This document shows, piece by piece, positions 45,475 through 56,719 of a stretch of DNA of 64,000 nt. The stretch's first letter is position 1; each line of letters starts with the position of its first letter. The position numbers were made by a program, and so were the translations under genes. The notes beneath the pieces are model-generated. The model saw nothing but the letters and a program-made list of their open reading frames with translations. It was not told where the DNA came from and made no database searches. Origin of the DNA: Sipunculus nudus (taxonomy: Eukaryota > Annelida > Sipuncula > Golfingiida > Sipunculidae); the NCBI GenBank assembly GCA_026874595.1, contig CM049307.1, forward strand, positions 80,640,643 to 80,704,642, read 5' to 3'.

Positions 45475-46145
45475 GTCAACATTACTGCCTTGATTTTTAA
45501 TCGTTTAATGGCCACTACATGAAACACCATTGTGACCTGGCCCTAAAAGCCTATACATAAGTTAACGCGACAGAAACGAAACATGTATAAATCAACACAA
45601 AATTTGAGACTTCTGCATTTTAAAATATTTAATTGTGCATTTAAGGAACTTCCTGGCCAGTCTGTGCTCCCTTTGGATCCTTCCCCCAAGGCGATGTACC
45701 GGAAGCCCACCCCTCCCCAGGGCCTGCTTATAAGTAGCAATTTCAGGACCAAGAGTTAATAACCACCATGTCACGATGACGAACTAAAGCAGAAACTGGA
45801 CGTGACACAAGGACATTTTTCGCATCAGCTTTACTCAAACGCGCTTATCGATTTTAGGGCTTTCCTCTTCGAAATTATAAAATTTCAGGAAGTTTCGCAT
45901 CACAAGCCCGAAGCTTATACCGTATCGAGTACCTGACGTCGTCACCTTACGGGTCCGGCACCCCACTAAGCGGTAGGCCTGTTTACAATTTAAGTGGAAC
46001 ACAACAGTTACGACTACCTTTGGGATAGATTAATGTGCTCGTAATTTTCATGGTAGTTGGCGTATTTGAGAAATTCTAAGTTTCATGGCATACATATTCT
46101 GGGTCAAGAACAATGGTCATAATTGTGTGGGTGGTCGAAATGTTA
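45475..46145. other. Spacer, no gene recognised
   Basis: Overlapping frames at 45543-45774 on the minus strand have no family features. Confidence 0.4.
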
Positions 46146-46455
46146 TAACACTGTTAAAAATAACCGTAACAATACACACATTATTTGTGTTATTTCACAC
46201 TGCATGTTGCTGTTAGGGAATTTACACCTCTCAGTACAGTTTTAGCACATCTCAGTGCAGTGTTATCAGTGCCCCTCTGCCTGGTTGTCCGCTCACAGGC
46301 TGACCCGCAGGACAACACACCGCCTTGCACTGTATTTAATTACACACCATAACCTGCACGCCCGTACGCGAAGTCTAACTGACCGTGGCCAGCCCAGCAG
46401 GCCACCGGCTCACAGGGCTGTGACGTGACTGGTCATGAACTGGGTCAGCGCGGGA

Positions 46456-46595
46456 TTTATAGCGTCGGCTGGACCAGGGTCAACAAGCGCTGTTTTGTCT
46501 GCCTGTGCACTGTACCAAAAATCGCCAGTTGTTACCACTGGTTACCGAATTTGCATCCAGTTTCTGTCAATTAGTGAAGACTTCAAGTTCAGTAG
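46456..46595 (+). promoter_or_regulatory. Promoter and noncoding first exon of the small gene
   Basis: A GC-rich block (46250-46480) that contains a TGACGTGA word (46421) leads to TTTATAG at 46456. The following 100 bases end at GTAG|GTTTGTATAG, a plausible donor at 46595/46596. The matching acceptor is the strong pyrimidine tract before 46889. Confidence 0.42.
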
Positions 46596-46889
46596 GTTTG
46601 TATAGTAATTTATAACTTTGCATAAATTCCTTGATATTTAGATTTCATTTGTCGTGTTCAACAGTGGGCGATAATACGAGAATGTTATACCTATTTAAAG
46701 AGCATATATGTACAGGCTGTCTGGGTTCTATATAGACAATCAACTTAACATGTTCTTTTAAAAAACAATGCAGGCCTATCATTCATCAAACTGAACATTA
46801 CAGCTTGTTTAGAATTATAGAATTAAAAAATCTAAAAAATGAAAAAAGGCTTGACTGTTTTTTTTTTTTTTTTTATTTTTTCTTGCAGA

Positions 46890-47030
46890 ATGATGGCAGG
46901 TATTAATCCACCAAGAGGATCACAGGAAAAGAAACCTGGAGGAAAGAGGAGACAAGTTGTCAGTGCAAAAGTTAAAAATCGCTGTGAGAGAATGAAAGAC
47001 TTTGGAAATGAGTGGGGTTTAGAGTATTAA
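46890..47030 (+). CDS. Small basic protein, 46 residues, unknown function
   Basis: A long T-tract followed by TTTTTTCTTGCAG| gives one of the strongest acceptors in the window. One base later the frame opens: MMAGINPPRGSQEKKPGGKR, then RQVVSAKVKNRCERMKDFGN and EWGLEY before TAA. About a quarter of the residues are Lys or Arg and a single Cys is present. There is no signal peptide or membrane segment. The codon composition differs from the AT-rich flanks and AATAAA lies at 47592. It sits inside inverted repeats (46149-48049), so it may be the N-terminal remnant of a transposon protein, or a host exon captured by one. I do not recognise the family. An upstream in-frame ATG at 46839 is in the intron if splicing occurs. 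Confidence 0.5.
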   Translation: MMAGINPPRGSQEKKPGGKRRQVVSAKVKNRCERMKDFGNEWGLEY

Positions 47031-47615
47031 ATTTCCTTATACTCCTCAGCAATATATATATAGATACAAAAAGATAAAATAAACCTAACATATATATTCC
47101 TGAAACTTAACTCTCATATGTGATTTCTATTGAACTGTTTTTCTTTTCAGTTGATTTACAAATTTAACGTGTGTAGCTGTTAGATCATTGAACTATTACT
47201 CAGGCTTCTTATAGCACAGAATCTTTATATCATTATTATATCTATAATTGAATGTTTTGATAGTAAATAGTGCTTAGCACAAATATGATATATGGTTGTG
47301 TTTTAGTTTATTGTAAGATAGATTAAAAATGAGTTTAGTATTAGGCAGATTAATACAGTATTTTGTCTCAACATTAAGAGCAGCCTATTTTCACCTGCTA
47401 TTCATGTCCCTTGATCGAGTGTCTTTTTATTTTATTACATATATTATTACTGCACAGAATAAATTAAGTCGGGTCATGAATCTTATTGAAACCCTTGTGT
47501 TTTTCTTTTCTGCAGGTATTGCAATTTTGAATGCATAGATGTAAATATAATATACACTATGATGTATTTTATACAATATTTTAGAAATGTAAATAAATGT
47601 TTTATTACTTAAATT
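47031..47615 (+). other. Probable 3' UTR of the small gene
   Basis: AT-rich, ending with AATAAATG at 47592 and a T-rich stretch. A 69-codon hydrophobic frame (47329-47538) has no recognisable features. Confidence 0.35.
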
Positions 47616-48054
47616 GGTTGCTCCTTCTCTGTTACTTACAAAAAAGAAATGTAAATGGTTGACACCTTTTTATAGACGAGCTTCATGAATGTTCTAATAC
47701 ACCAGCCCTCTGATGCTTGGTCCCCTTCCTCGGGTGTGAAACAGGTATTACACAATTTTAAATTGAAATTTGTGAACCTTTAATTAAAGCTTACTGTGCC
47801 CCTCCCATAATATGTAAAACTACATCCCACTCCCCCTATGAATGTAAAATGTCTGTAAAATGACATAACAAATAACTGTAAAGTACTGGTTATCCCATTG
47901 TAAAATTACACTGCAATTCAATGTAAAAATAACATTCAATTGAGATGTAAAATAACACAAATAAATTATTGTAAAATTACATTACTATGTAATGTCAACT
48001 CTGCTGCCATTGCATTGTAATGTAAATTAACAATCTTTTTTTAACAGTGAAGGG

Positions 48055-48955
48055 TGGGCGCAGGCGTAGCTCCACTGTACCTTTCTTTGAAACGAGGAAC
48101 CAACGGTTCACCCATTTTCTAGCGCTGTACAAATGATGTCCTATACAAACGAAGTAGTATACGACTGAGCATTAGTTGCCTTATCAGTCCAATACACAAA
48201 ATGCTATTTTGAAGGGGTCAAGCAGTACAACTTTTTAGTTCGCAGCGCTCTTCATTTGTAATTTAAGATAACCTCTTACATTTTGACCCTGGCATAGCGT
48301 GTTGCTCGTCTAAATCAGGTTGTACTATTGGAGTTTGACACTGAATTTTGTCCCGTCCTCTATCTGGATGATCCACGAAGTTGATGACCTGATTTATGTT
48401 ATCTGCAGGAACGGATCCATGATTTAGGAAAAGGAGGGTTCCAGCCCAGAAGGCCTAATGATAAAACCAAAAAGGTCCCAATTTCCGAAAGGGGGAGAGG
48501 AGGGGGGAGAGGAGGGATCCACGCCGCAAAAATGTGTGTGTGTGTGTGTGGGGGGGGGGATTCACAACCTGTGTGTTGGCATCCCATGGGTCAGTATGTC
48601 GTATATTCTACCCCATGGTGGCGCAAATAAAAAAAATTAAGGCAACATATCACACCATATTTATATAGAGAGAGGCCGAGGAGACCCACTGCTGTTTACT
48701 CTTCAGCAAGGTTACCTTATATTTTGTGCTCACCTGCCGTGTGAGTAATATGGTTTGTTATTTTAAGGACGCCTAAGGGAAGGGTTGGCCAAAGATAGAA
48801 TAAATCACGAGGTTCAACTAAGAAGAGCTATTTGTTTTAAACATATTATGAAGATTAAAACCAAAATACACAAACACACATATATCGCAAGTAAACGTAG
48901 CATTTTTAATGTTAATTCGATTTGGTGTTATGATATATGACTATATGATCCATAT
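48055..48955. other. Spacer with GT/GGGG simple sequence
   Basis: 48485-48560 is G- and GT-rich simple sequence. No gene is seen. Confidence 0.5.
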
Positions 48956-48959
48956 ATTT

Positions 48960-49819
48960 TGTTACGGAACCTAGTATTAACAGATCACGTAGTCGTGACG
49001 AACACATATCTTGTAATGGGGATAAAAAAAATCAGATTCTGTTATACTAGGCAGCGTGAAATGTCCAGGGGAATGAAAAAAAAAGTTAGTGTTTTTTTGT
49101 TACCAAATAATTATTATTTATACTTAAAACAATCCTAGCATTACAATACACTAAATCAATACAATTTCACATTAAAGCAACAGTACAACAGCAAATCAAT
49201 ACAAGTATATAAATAAAGTGAACAGTACCTGGATACCACCACTATCACGGTGACAAAAAGTCCTTTATAACGTACACAGTTCACATAAATCTTCTCAGAG
49301 AATAACAGTCCAGTTCATTCACAAAATCAATCCGTTGTAATCCCAAAGTGAAATTCTTCTTATAATCCCGAAAGCAAACTGGAGTCTATGTAAGATCCGT
49401 CACAAATTTAGAAGAAAATCTTTAACTGCCACACTTATCGAAAAAGGTCCACAACTTACACCGCTTCTGTGTCCACTGGAATATTTCTTTTCTGTCTCTC
49501 TCGGCTCCAAAAAACAGCGCTTTATATAACCCTCCACTACAAGCCGATAACTTTCCATTTCTCGAACAATCCGAAGAACCCAATAGCAGACACGTTACAA
49601 GAAAACATCTAGAACAACATCGCTGTGACGGGCCATGTGTCTCGGCCATGCGAGAAAGCCCCAGACTAGCATGACCGCTGTGTTTACACGTGGGCCGCCC
49701 CCGGCCAGCTATAACAAGGAACGATGTAGCATAGCAACGCCCAGAGCTTGAATCAAATACGAATCAGAATGTCAACAGCGCAAAATAAAGGATAAATATC
49801 AACAGCTCACAATAAAACA
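48960..49819 (-). repeat. Candidate 3' LTR of the Gmr1-like element
   Basis: On the minus strand a purine tract AGAAGGGGAAG just after the end of pol is followed by TGTTTTATTGTGAGC, matching a polypurine tract and TG start of an LTR. About 290 bp in, GTTATATAAAGCGC (49530-49517) is a TATA box. CGTAACA at 48966-48960 is a possible CA end. The open frame 49649-49422 lies in this region and is not supported as a gene. Without a second LTR the far border is a guess. Confidence 0.4.
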
Positions 49820-49929
49820 CTTCCCCTTCTGTAAGAAAAAAGAAAGTTTCTCTAAACTTTCTTTTGCGATCACAATCACTAAATCTTTACAATATTTCAA
49901 AAACAACCTTTTTACAACATTACATAAAC

Positions 49930-50330
49930 TTCCGCTAATTATATTTCATAAACATCTTGATAAGCAATCAGCAAGTACATTGTCTTTCCCTTTAATGTGT
50001 CTGATTTCAAGATTGTTATCCTGTAAAAACAAACTCTATCTCAACAATCTTTGATTTTTACACTTCAACTTGTTCAAGAACGTGAGGGGATTGTGATCAC
50101 TGAAGGCAGTGATAGGCTTGACTGATGACGTAACATAAACTTCAAAATGTTGTAATGTAAAGCGCAAAGCCAAACATTCTCTTTCAAAAGTGTAGTGGTT
50201 TTTTTTCTGGTTTGCATTAAACTTTCTTGAAAAATAACTAATTGGATGATCTATGCCAACATTGCCTTCTCGTAACAACACAGCACCAGCATGAGTATCA
50301 CTAGCATCTACAGCTCACTGAAAAGGTACA
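49930..50330 (-). pseudogene. RNase H and connector (Gmr1-like element)
   Basis: Contains DASDTHAGAVLLREGN with the first RNase H aspartate (a TGA lies just before it), HPISYFSRKFNANQKKNHYT, FERECLALRF and FSDHNPLTFLNKLKCKNQRL. It then ends with HIKGKDNVLADCLSR near 49950. After this hinge there is no integrase; the purine tract and putative LTR follow at once. Confidence 0.85.
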
Positions 50331-50447
50331 AAAAAGTCTGGAGCTACCAAAACTGGTGAACTTTGCAGAATTGCTTTCAAATTTTGAAATGCATTTTCAC
50401 ACTAAACATTCCATACACACTTTTGTTTCTTCTTTAACAAAGCAGGT

Positions 50448-51175
50448 TCAGCTACAGCAGAAAAACATTGGACAACACTTCCTGTGGAATCCAACCATAC
50501 CAAGAAAACGCATTATTTGCTTTTTGTTTTCTGGTCTAAGAAATGCAGAAATAACACTTATTTTAGCATCAAAAGGTTTTACTTGACCCTGCCCTACAAT
50601 ATGACCCAAAAACGTTACTTGTGATTTAACTAAGTCGATGGATAGACGCGCTTCACTTAGTCTTTCGAAGAGGTCGCGAATAATTTGCAGATGTTTCTCT
50701 AAGGTGTCGCTGTACACGATCAAGTCATCAATATATGCGTCGGAGCCCTGAATGTCCTTGACAATCATATGGATGAGGCGCTTGAACGTGGCTGACGAGT
50801 TCTTCATGCCAAACGGCATAACTTTATACTGGTACAGTCCTTGCGGCGTCACAAATGCGGACACTTTTTTTGCTCGTTCTGTCAGCGGAACTTGCCAGAA
50901 TCCTTTTAGCAAGTCAAACTTGGAAACTTATCTGGAGCTACCGACTCTATCAATACATTCATCGATCCTAGGAATCGGGGACGTGATAGTCTTAGTGACA
51001 GAGTTCAGTTTTCCATAATCAGTACACATACGGTAACTTCCATCAGGTTTTGGCACAAGAATACGTTGAGAACTCCAGTTACTGTTTCTAGGTTCAATGA
51101 CATAAGGGTCCAGCAAATATTGAATCTCCTCCTGTAGATACTTTTGCTTTTCTGGATTCAGTCTATAAGGATGCT
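50448..51175 (-). pseudogene. Reverse transcriptase (Gmr1-like element)
   Basis: Motifs in order are ILVPKPDGSYRMCTDYGKLN, DLLKGFWQVPLTERA, SAFVTPQGLYQYKVMPFGMK, then the catalytic box YIDDLIVYSDTLEKHL, and FLGHIVGQGQVKP. A stop between GSSR and the DLLKG segment, and loss of the frame near CCPMFFCCS, show that it is dead. The direct sequence with integrase upstream and RNase H downstream fixes the domain order. Confidence 0.88.
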
Positions 51176-51333
51176 GCTGACTGTGCTTGCCTCGCCAACA
51201 TCGACGTCATGGCACAATATGTTAGTTCGCAGGTTCTTGAGGTCTTGTTGTTGTGCGGTAAGGTGTGACAATTTGACATCCAGGTTGTTAAGCAGATTTG
51301 GGTTTTTTAATGGTACTGTACTACACTGAATGT

Positions 51334-51776
51334 CTACATTACACTTACAATCAGTGTCAACTTAACTGGGTCAGGGTCGATTTTTTCACCATTAATAGCA
51401 GTAACATTATGTACAACAGCTGATGTGCCATTTCTGTTATAATATGGTTTCAACATGTTAACATGGCACGGTTGGTTTTTTTTTCGCCTATATGGTGTCA
51501 ACAGTATGTTATTTAAATGAATGACTTTCTTGTCAATCTCACAAGCATTTTGCAGTTTAGTGCGAAAAACATACTGCAACAATTAACAGGAATCAGGAAT
51601 TCACACAAGAGTTTTTCTTTAAGCAGTTTTAATGGACCGCGAACTGAGTGTCCGAAAACTAGTTCAAAGGGACTGAAACCCAAGGACTCTTGAATTGATT
51701 CTCTGACAGCAAGCAGCAATAGGTCGATTCCTTCACCCCAGTCTTTCTGTGTGTCATAGCAATAGGTCCTAATCAT
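51334..51776 (-). pseudogene. Integrase C-terminal region (Gmr1-like element)
   Basis: Two overlapping frames carry TYCYDTQKDWGEGIDLLLLA, FSPFELVFGHSVRGPLKLLK and then TPYRRKKNQPCHVNMLKPYY. These are the post-core helix, the SPFEL/FG landmark and the C-terminal module of gypsy integrases. A frame shift near 51580-51513 separates them. Confidence 0.75.
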
Positions 51777-51787
51777 GTTTTTAATGT

Positions 51788-52262
51788 CTAGTGAAAACGC
51801 TCGAGTGCGCCCTGACTTTCAGGATGGTTTGGCGAAGAGCTGTACTGTGTTATGCCTAGCTCAAGCATAACTTGCTGGGATAAGCCAAACATAAAATTGG
51901 ATCCTTGGTCAGACTGGACAGAATTAGGAAATCCAAAAGTTGTAAAAAACTTGGTCAGAGCCTTGACAACACTTTTGGCATTAATTTTGCGCAATGGTAT
52001 TGCCTCAGGGAACCTGGTAGATGCGCACATAATTGACAGCAAATATTCATGTCCAGATTTTGTTTTCTGTAGTGGTACAACGCAATCAACAATAATCCTA
52101 CTAAATAGTTCCTCGAAAGCAGAAATAGGCCTAAGTGGGGCCTTAGGAGGATCCTGATAGGGCTTGCCTTCCATCTGGCATGTATGGCATGATTTACAAT
52201 ATTGTATAACATCTTTCCTGAGGTTAGGCTAATAGAAGTGTGTACCAACTTTCTGATCAGTT
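51788..52262 (-). pseudogene. Integrase zinc finger and catalytic core (Gmr1-like element)
   Basis: The zinc-binding segment reads THFY-stop-PNLRKDVIQYCKSCHTCQ; the TAG replaces the usual tryptophan, and a TGA lies further upstream. The core then runs openly with D in IIVDCVVP, D in VQSDQGSNF and E in GALERFH, the last pair 35 residues apart. It ends at a stop just before the next frame. Confidence 0.82.
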
Positions 52263-52264
52263 CA

Positions 52265-52775
52265 AGACATATTTCCTCCAGTTCAGCTTAAAATTTAGTC
52301 CAGGGGGGGAGGGGGGAGAGTAGGGTTACAATGTTTCGCTATATTATGACATCCTATGTCTATCTTGACCAAGTGTTTGATATAGAAATGAATGAAAAAG
52401 CTTCACTGTCTCCTAATATATGGTTATCCCGTAAAGCAAATGTTGCTCGTGCTTAAGATTTAAAATTTTGTTCCCTTCTAGGTACAAGTAGGTAACCTTT
52501 TGTAGGTACGTGAGAAATCGGAATCTAGGGTAATACTGCTTACATAATTATGCCTAAGAACGTCATTCATAGCGATGTAGGTGAGTTTCCCGATGCCCCG
52601 CAAAACACGTGACCGATATCGATTATATCTATATTGCAAAAGTGGGCAATCATTTCATTTAAGTTTGACATTGGTACAAAAGTATAAGGCATAAACGTCA
52701 TCAGAATGTTTACATTATCCTGCCAAGGTGATAATGCCTGAAGCTTTTTTAATCGGATGAAGGCGTCGCTCTCTA
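52265..52775. other. Spacer at the truncated 5' side of the retroelement
   Basis: A G-rich stretch (52300-52322) and AT-rich DNA. No gag, LTR or gene is seen. Confidence 0.5.
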
Positions 52776-52779
52776 CCAG

Positions 52780-53160
52780 TCATATTTTTATGTGATCGAC
52801 CAGGAAGCGTTCCAGATATTGATAGGAATCGAACGAATTATTTGCGAGGACGTCGATATCAAGGGACCGAAGATTTAACACAGCTATTAGACACGATCCT
52901 GTGAGATGATGAAACTCGTTTGCAGTTGGAATCCTTGACAACCCTTCACATTTCACCTTAGCTGTAGTTTTGCCATGTTTTGTTGCAAATTTGACGTGAC
53001 ATGGTGACTTGTTATCTGTTTCGATTTTCTTATGCAAAGGATAAGTAAGTGCTCGGCTGTGGCTTCGTCTTATACGTCCGACAAATTGCCCTGTCATACT
53101 TCCTTTAGCCATAACAGCGAGGAAACATGCACTCAGCATTGCTCTCCCGATATTCATCAT
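52780..53160 (-). CDS. Unidentified 126-codon open frame
   Basis: The frame starts MMNIGRAMLSACFLAVMAKG, passes through a basic middle (HKKIETDNKSPCHVKFATKH) and ends SYQYLERFLVDHIKI. The first 20 residues are moderately hydrophobic but not a clear signal peptide. No family is recognised. It lies 0.5 kb upstream (minus sense) of the truncated retroelement but does not resemble gag. It could be a single-exon gene, an exon, or a decayed repeat. Left as hypothetical. Confidence 0.22.
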   Translation of the reverse strand: MMNIGRAMLSACFLAVMAKGSMTGQFVGRIRRSHSRALTYPLHKKIETDNKSPCHVKFATKHGKTTAKVKCEGLSRIPTANEFHHLTGSCLIAVLNLRSLDIDVLANNSFDSYQYLERFLVDHIKI

Positions 53161-53229
53161 TTCTTTTACAATTGCCTGAAACTATCAAGAACACATTACT
53201 TTAGCATCAGGAACTTATTTTAGTAATCA

Positions 53230-56200
53230 TGCTTGAATAGTGGTAAAAAAGGAACCGGTGATCGGTTATGAATCGATTGGTTAAATATGTTTTTAAATAA
53301 TGTAAAAATGTATTGTTTAACTTGAATCTTGGTCGAATTAAAAATGCACACTTTTTCCATATCGTACGTGTGCAGTTATAGTTAATTCAAATAGTTAAGA
53401 TCAGGATTTTGAAAAACTCCTCTTATGCTTAACGGGCTTAAGTTTCCGACGTATAGACTGTTTTATCTCCCGTCTTCTGGGTGTTTCTGAAAGACTGAAT
53501 GATTTTCCCTCCAGACAATAGGACATCTCTTTACCAAGAAATCGCATGATTTATGACCGTCGATGTATCGATGTAATAGATTAACCAGTAAAAGCGTTAA
53601 ACCTATTTTTTCTTGGACGTTGGCGAAATAAATAGGGAAAAAATAATTCGTCTCCGATACGAGCTATTACAGAACCAACTGAGAAAGAAATGAATAGTAA
53701 AAAAATGACCTTGCAACACCAAAAATCCGTGACCTAGGAAGTATCCTTTGCCTCGCCACATACTTAATTTTACCACACTTACTCGATTTTTCTACCCATG
53801 CCACGTTTGTAATATAATTATACCTACCGACAGTTGATGAGTTGATGATAAAGGTTCTGACTCTATGAGTTTAGGTATAGGAACACTGGACAATGTGAAT
53901 CCCAGTTGTGACTATGTTTCTTCCAGTTCCTCTCAATTATTGTCTTTGCTGATTGATTGTGCAGCAGCGTTATTAATACGCACTGTTCAATGTTAGCAAT
54001 TACAGTGATGATCTGCGAGTCATTCATTTTATCATTTTGCGTCATTCTTGCGACATCTGCAAGTGCACCGCTCAGATACTACAGTGAGAGAGAGGCACTC
54101 TAGCCTTTACACACCTTCGTGTTTGTGGTAACACATCAACAAACAAAGTGTCCCTGGCCAACTCGGACACACGGTTAAAGATAACGAATTAGTTATATGT
54201 ATTGACGCCAGGAAATGATATAAAGTGCATAGATAGGATAAACATCCTCATTCGTCGACTTCCCTCCATAGGCTATATAACATTTACCTTGGTCGCAACA
54301 CATCTTTGACGTGGTGTAGGCCAGTTTAATCGAAGAACTTGCTGTAAGAAAAAATGGCTGAAGGCCTGCCATGTTAAAAAACATATATCATCCGATACCA
54401 ACCGATCAGCAGCTAATCAAGCTGACAATCTGTGTTTTAATGCGATATCCCAATATCAGTATGTTATATTACCCAAACTTACGTTCGTCTTTGTGTTGGT
54501 AGACTGAAATAAAATGCATTTGGTATGAAATGACAACTAAACGTCTTATAATGATCTCCAGTTTTTAGTAAATATAATCCCTCCACTATTTTTCCATTGA
54601 GCTTGAAATGTTCATAGATGCGACAAGAACACCTCGCACAAGTCTGATAATACTTGCTTGCGAGCATTGTGTATATCTAGAAAATGTGGTCGCTATTAAC
54701 CTGACTTTTTGCAGGGGTGGATGGGTTTCTTTAAAATAATCATGGATTTTATCAATCTTAATGTGATGCTTTCAGCGTACACTGAAGTTCCGAATTAGGC
54801 TTGCTAAGAACTATACATTGGACATCCTCAGCAGAATAACGTCTAGAGACGCAATACTCCCGCTACAAATAGTGTGGTAACTATATTTATAACAATTTCA
54901 GCTGGTTTCATCCATTTTTGATAAGTTGAAAATGCAAGAAATTCATTAGAACAATGTCTTATTTCTAACAGATGTAAATCCTTTCAATTTAATTTATACT
55001 AATGAGCCTAAACAAAGTCGAACAAAAATGAATGTGTCAATGAGAAAAGCTGGCCCTTTATTTATAAATATATACACGTATCAACAGTTTAATAAAGGCA
55101 CCGAATCCTATGTTAGCATGTACCTGTTGACTTTCAATGACTGCAGCCCTTTTACTTCAACTACTTCCGATACTCTATCTTCCAAAGCAGTATTTCGCCC
55201 AAGAGAATCTTTCCTTCTAATAGCACTACCCTTGTGTGGCAGAAGAATGATTAACATCATATCTATACATTGTGCAAAGTTTGTGTAATAATTAATAAAC
55301 GGAAAATATGGTTGAGCAAAAGAAAAAAATGTACATCTGAATAGTTTATTATATATGATCAAGCACCACCATTTGATAAAGTATGATGGGCTTTATTGTC
55401 TCAAAACAAACAAAGAATCCACACACATACCGTTGTGATAGTGTAATTCCTGTCGCTTTTTATTTTAGTTTTTTTTTAGTGTCGATAACCCCGAAATTGT
55501 GCACGCTTTAGGAATATTTTTCCAAAAAATTACATATAACAAAGCAATCTCTCGACACAAGCACTGAAGTCCGAGGAAGGTTTGTAAGAAATGGCCCACC
55601 AGTAGTCCGCTGAGTGTGACATGAAAGACACACATGGGGCGTGGTCCGCTTCTTAGCAGGGTCTCAACCATGGTCTGATATACATTTGGCGCAGGGGACT
55701 CTAAAATCAATCTAAAATTTGGGAAATAGAACAGTACATGCATAAACACCAGTACTAGATTTCTCATCTGGCACCGTTATCTTTCTTATAATTCTTCATG
55801 TTTTAAGTTAAAACTAGTCTGCTCTTGAAGCACACTTATTTACCTGTGCCAGGGTGTTGAGATATTCTCTTGTCTCCGATCCTGAATCCTCCCTGTCTGT
55901 TAGCTGATTTAGACCTCCGTTAGCTGATTTCGAACTCTGTTAGCTGATGAGGGCCAGCAGTGTCTCTGTCAGTGTTAAAACACTAGAACGTATATCACCT
56001 GTTAGATCTAGTGTAGGTTCCCCGCAATCAGAATTAAGCAGATGCCCTGTGTGAATGTGGAGATAATCATTTATCAGTGTCCGAGGTATCAGAACTTAAC
56101 TATGAATTGATTTTACAGTCTGAAAATTTACATCGTCTATGCTTGTCCACCCATAGAGTACTATGGTCGGTGTGCTTCTCGAAGCAGCAGTACAGCAATT

Positions 56201-56700
56201 ATCTGTGAGAAGAAATGTTTCTTTTATAGTTTATAATTAACAACATTTAATCGGAGTCAATGTGAACAGATCTTCCTTTTTTGGTCTGATACCCGTGCAA
56301 GACTTCAGTAAAATAAGCCATTTCAGTAAGATTATGCGGTTGCTGCTAAGACGCAGAATTACATTTTTAGACAATGCCGATACATACATATGTTTTCCAC
56401 AATTTCGATGACAACTTAACTTAAACATGTAATCCTCATAATCAATCAACTGCTGACATTTTTTTAAAGAAATGTTAATTTAGTGTACCTTATAAAATTG
56501 GTTATTTGCAGAGCAAATATATGTAGGTTAAATATCAAAGAAAAGGATAACAAGTTTGTATAGGACAGAATCTAAAAGTAAGATATATATACCTTTCATT
56601 TTAGTATTTTTCTCAATTTTAGGTTTATAATTATATATGTTTAGATTTATATTTTAAATATATTTACAATGGTGTGATGAAAGCAGATGGCCTCTGATTG
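53230..56700. other. Intergenic, no supported gene
   Basis: Several short frames on both strands (for example 55767-55465 -, 55028-55288 +) lack motifs and splice support. 55905-55955 has a three-fold GTTAGCTGATTT repeat of about 23 bp. Confidence 0.4.
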
Positions 56701-56719
56701 AAACTCACGAGTTTATGCC

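Larger units (their letters stand above)
46149..48049 (+). mobile_element. Candidate CACTG-ended DNA transposon (CMC-like) carrying a small spliced gene
   Basis: The left end CACTGTTAAAAATAACCGTA and the right end, whose complement reads CACTGTTAAAAAAAGATTGT, form terminal inverted repeats. Subterminal TTATTTGTGTTATTT occurs in both arms (46182 direct; complement near 47955). The right arm is crowded with TGTAAAAT words. Both ends are flanked by AA, consistent with a 2-bp target duplication but weak evidence. CACTA, Mirage and Chapaev elements (CMC) begin CACTA or CACTG. The 1.9-kb interior has no full transposase but holds a promoter-like GC-rich block and a small gene at 46456-47600. Confidence 0.5.
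48960..52262 (-). mobile_element. Ty3/gypsy retrotransposon with integrase before reverse transcriptase (Gmr1-like), 5'-truncated
   Basis: Reading the minus strand from 52262 downward, the order is integrase zinc finger, integrase core, integrase C-terminus, reverse transcriptase, RNase H, polypurine tract, then a putative LTR. Ordinary Ty3/gypsy elements have integrase last. Integrase-first order together with gypsy-like reverse transcriptase is the hallmark described for the Gmr1 group. No gag, protease or 5' LTR was found above 52262. Several stops and frame shifts show that it is inactive. Confidence 0.72.

Noticed and set aside
49422-49649. 75-codon minus frame as a gene
   Set aside because: Lies across the TATA region of the putative LTR after pol; no protein similarity.
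50036-52248. Two unrelated gypsy fragments joined by chance
   Set aside because: Possible, but the same strand, uninterrupted order, matching decay and absence of integrase after RNase H favour one integrase-first element; listed as a test in the findings.
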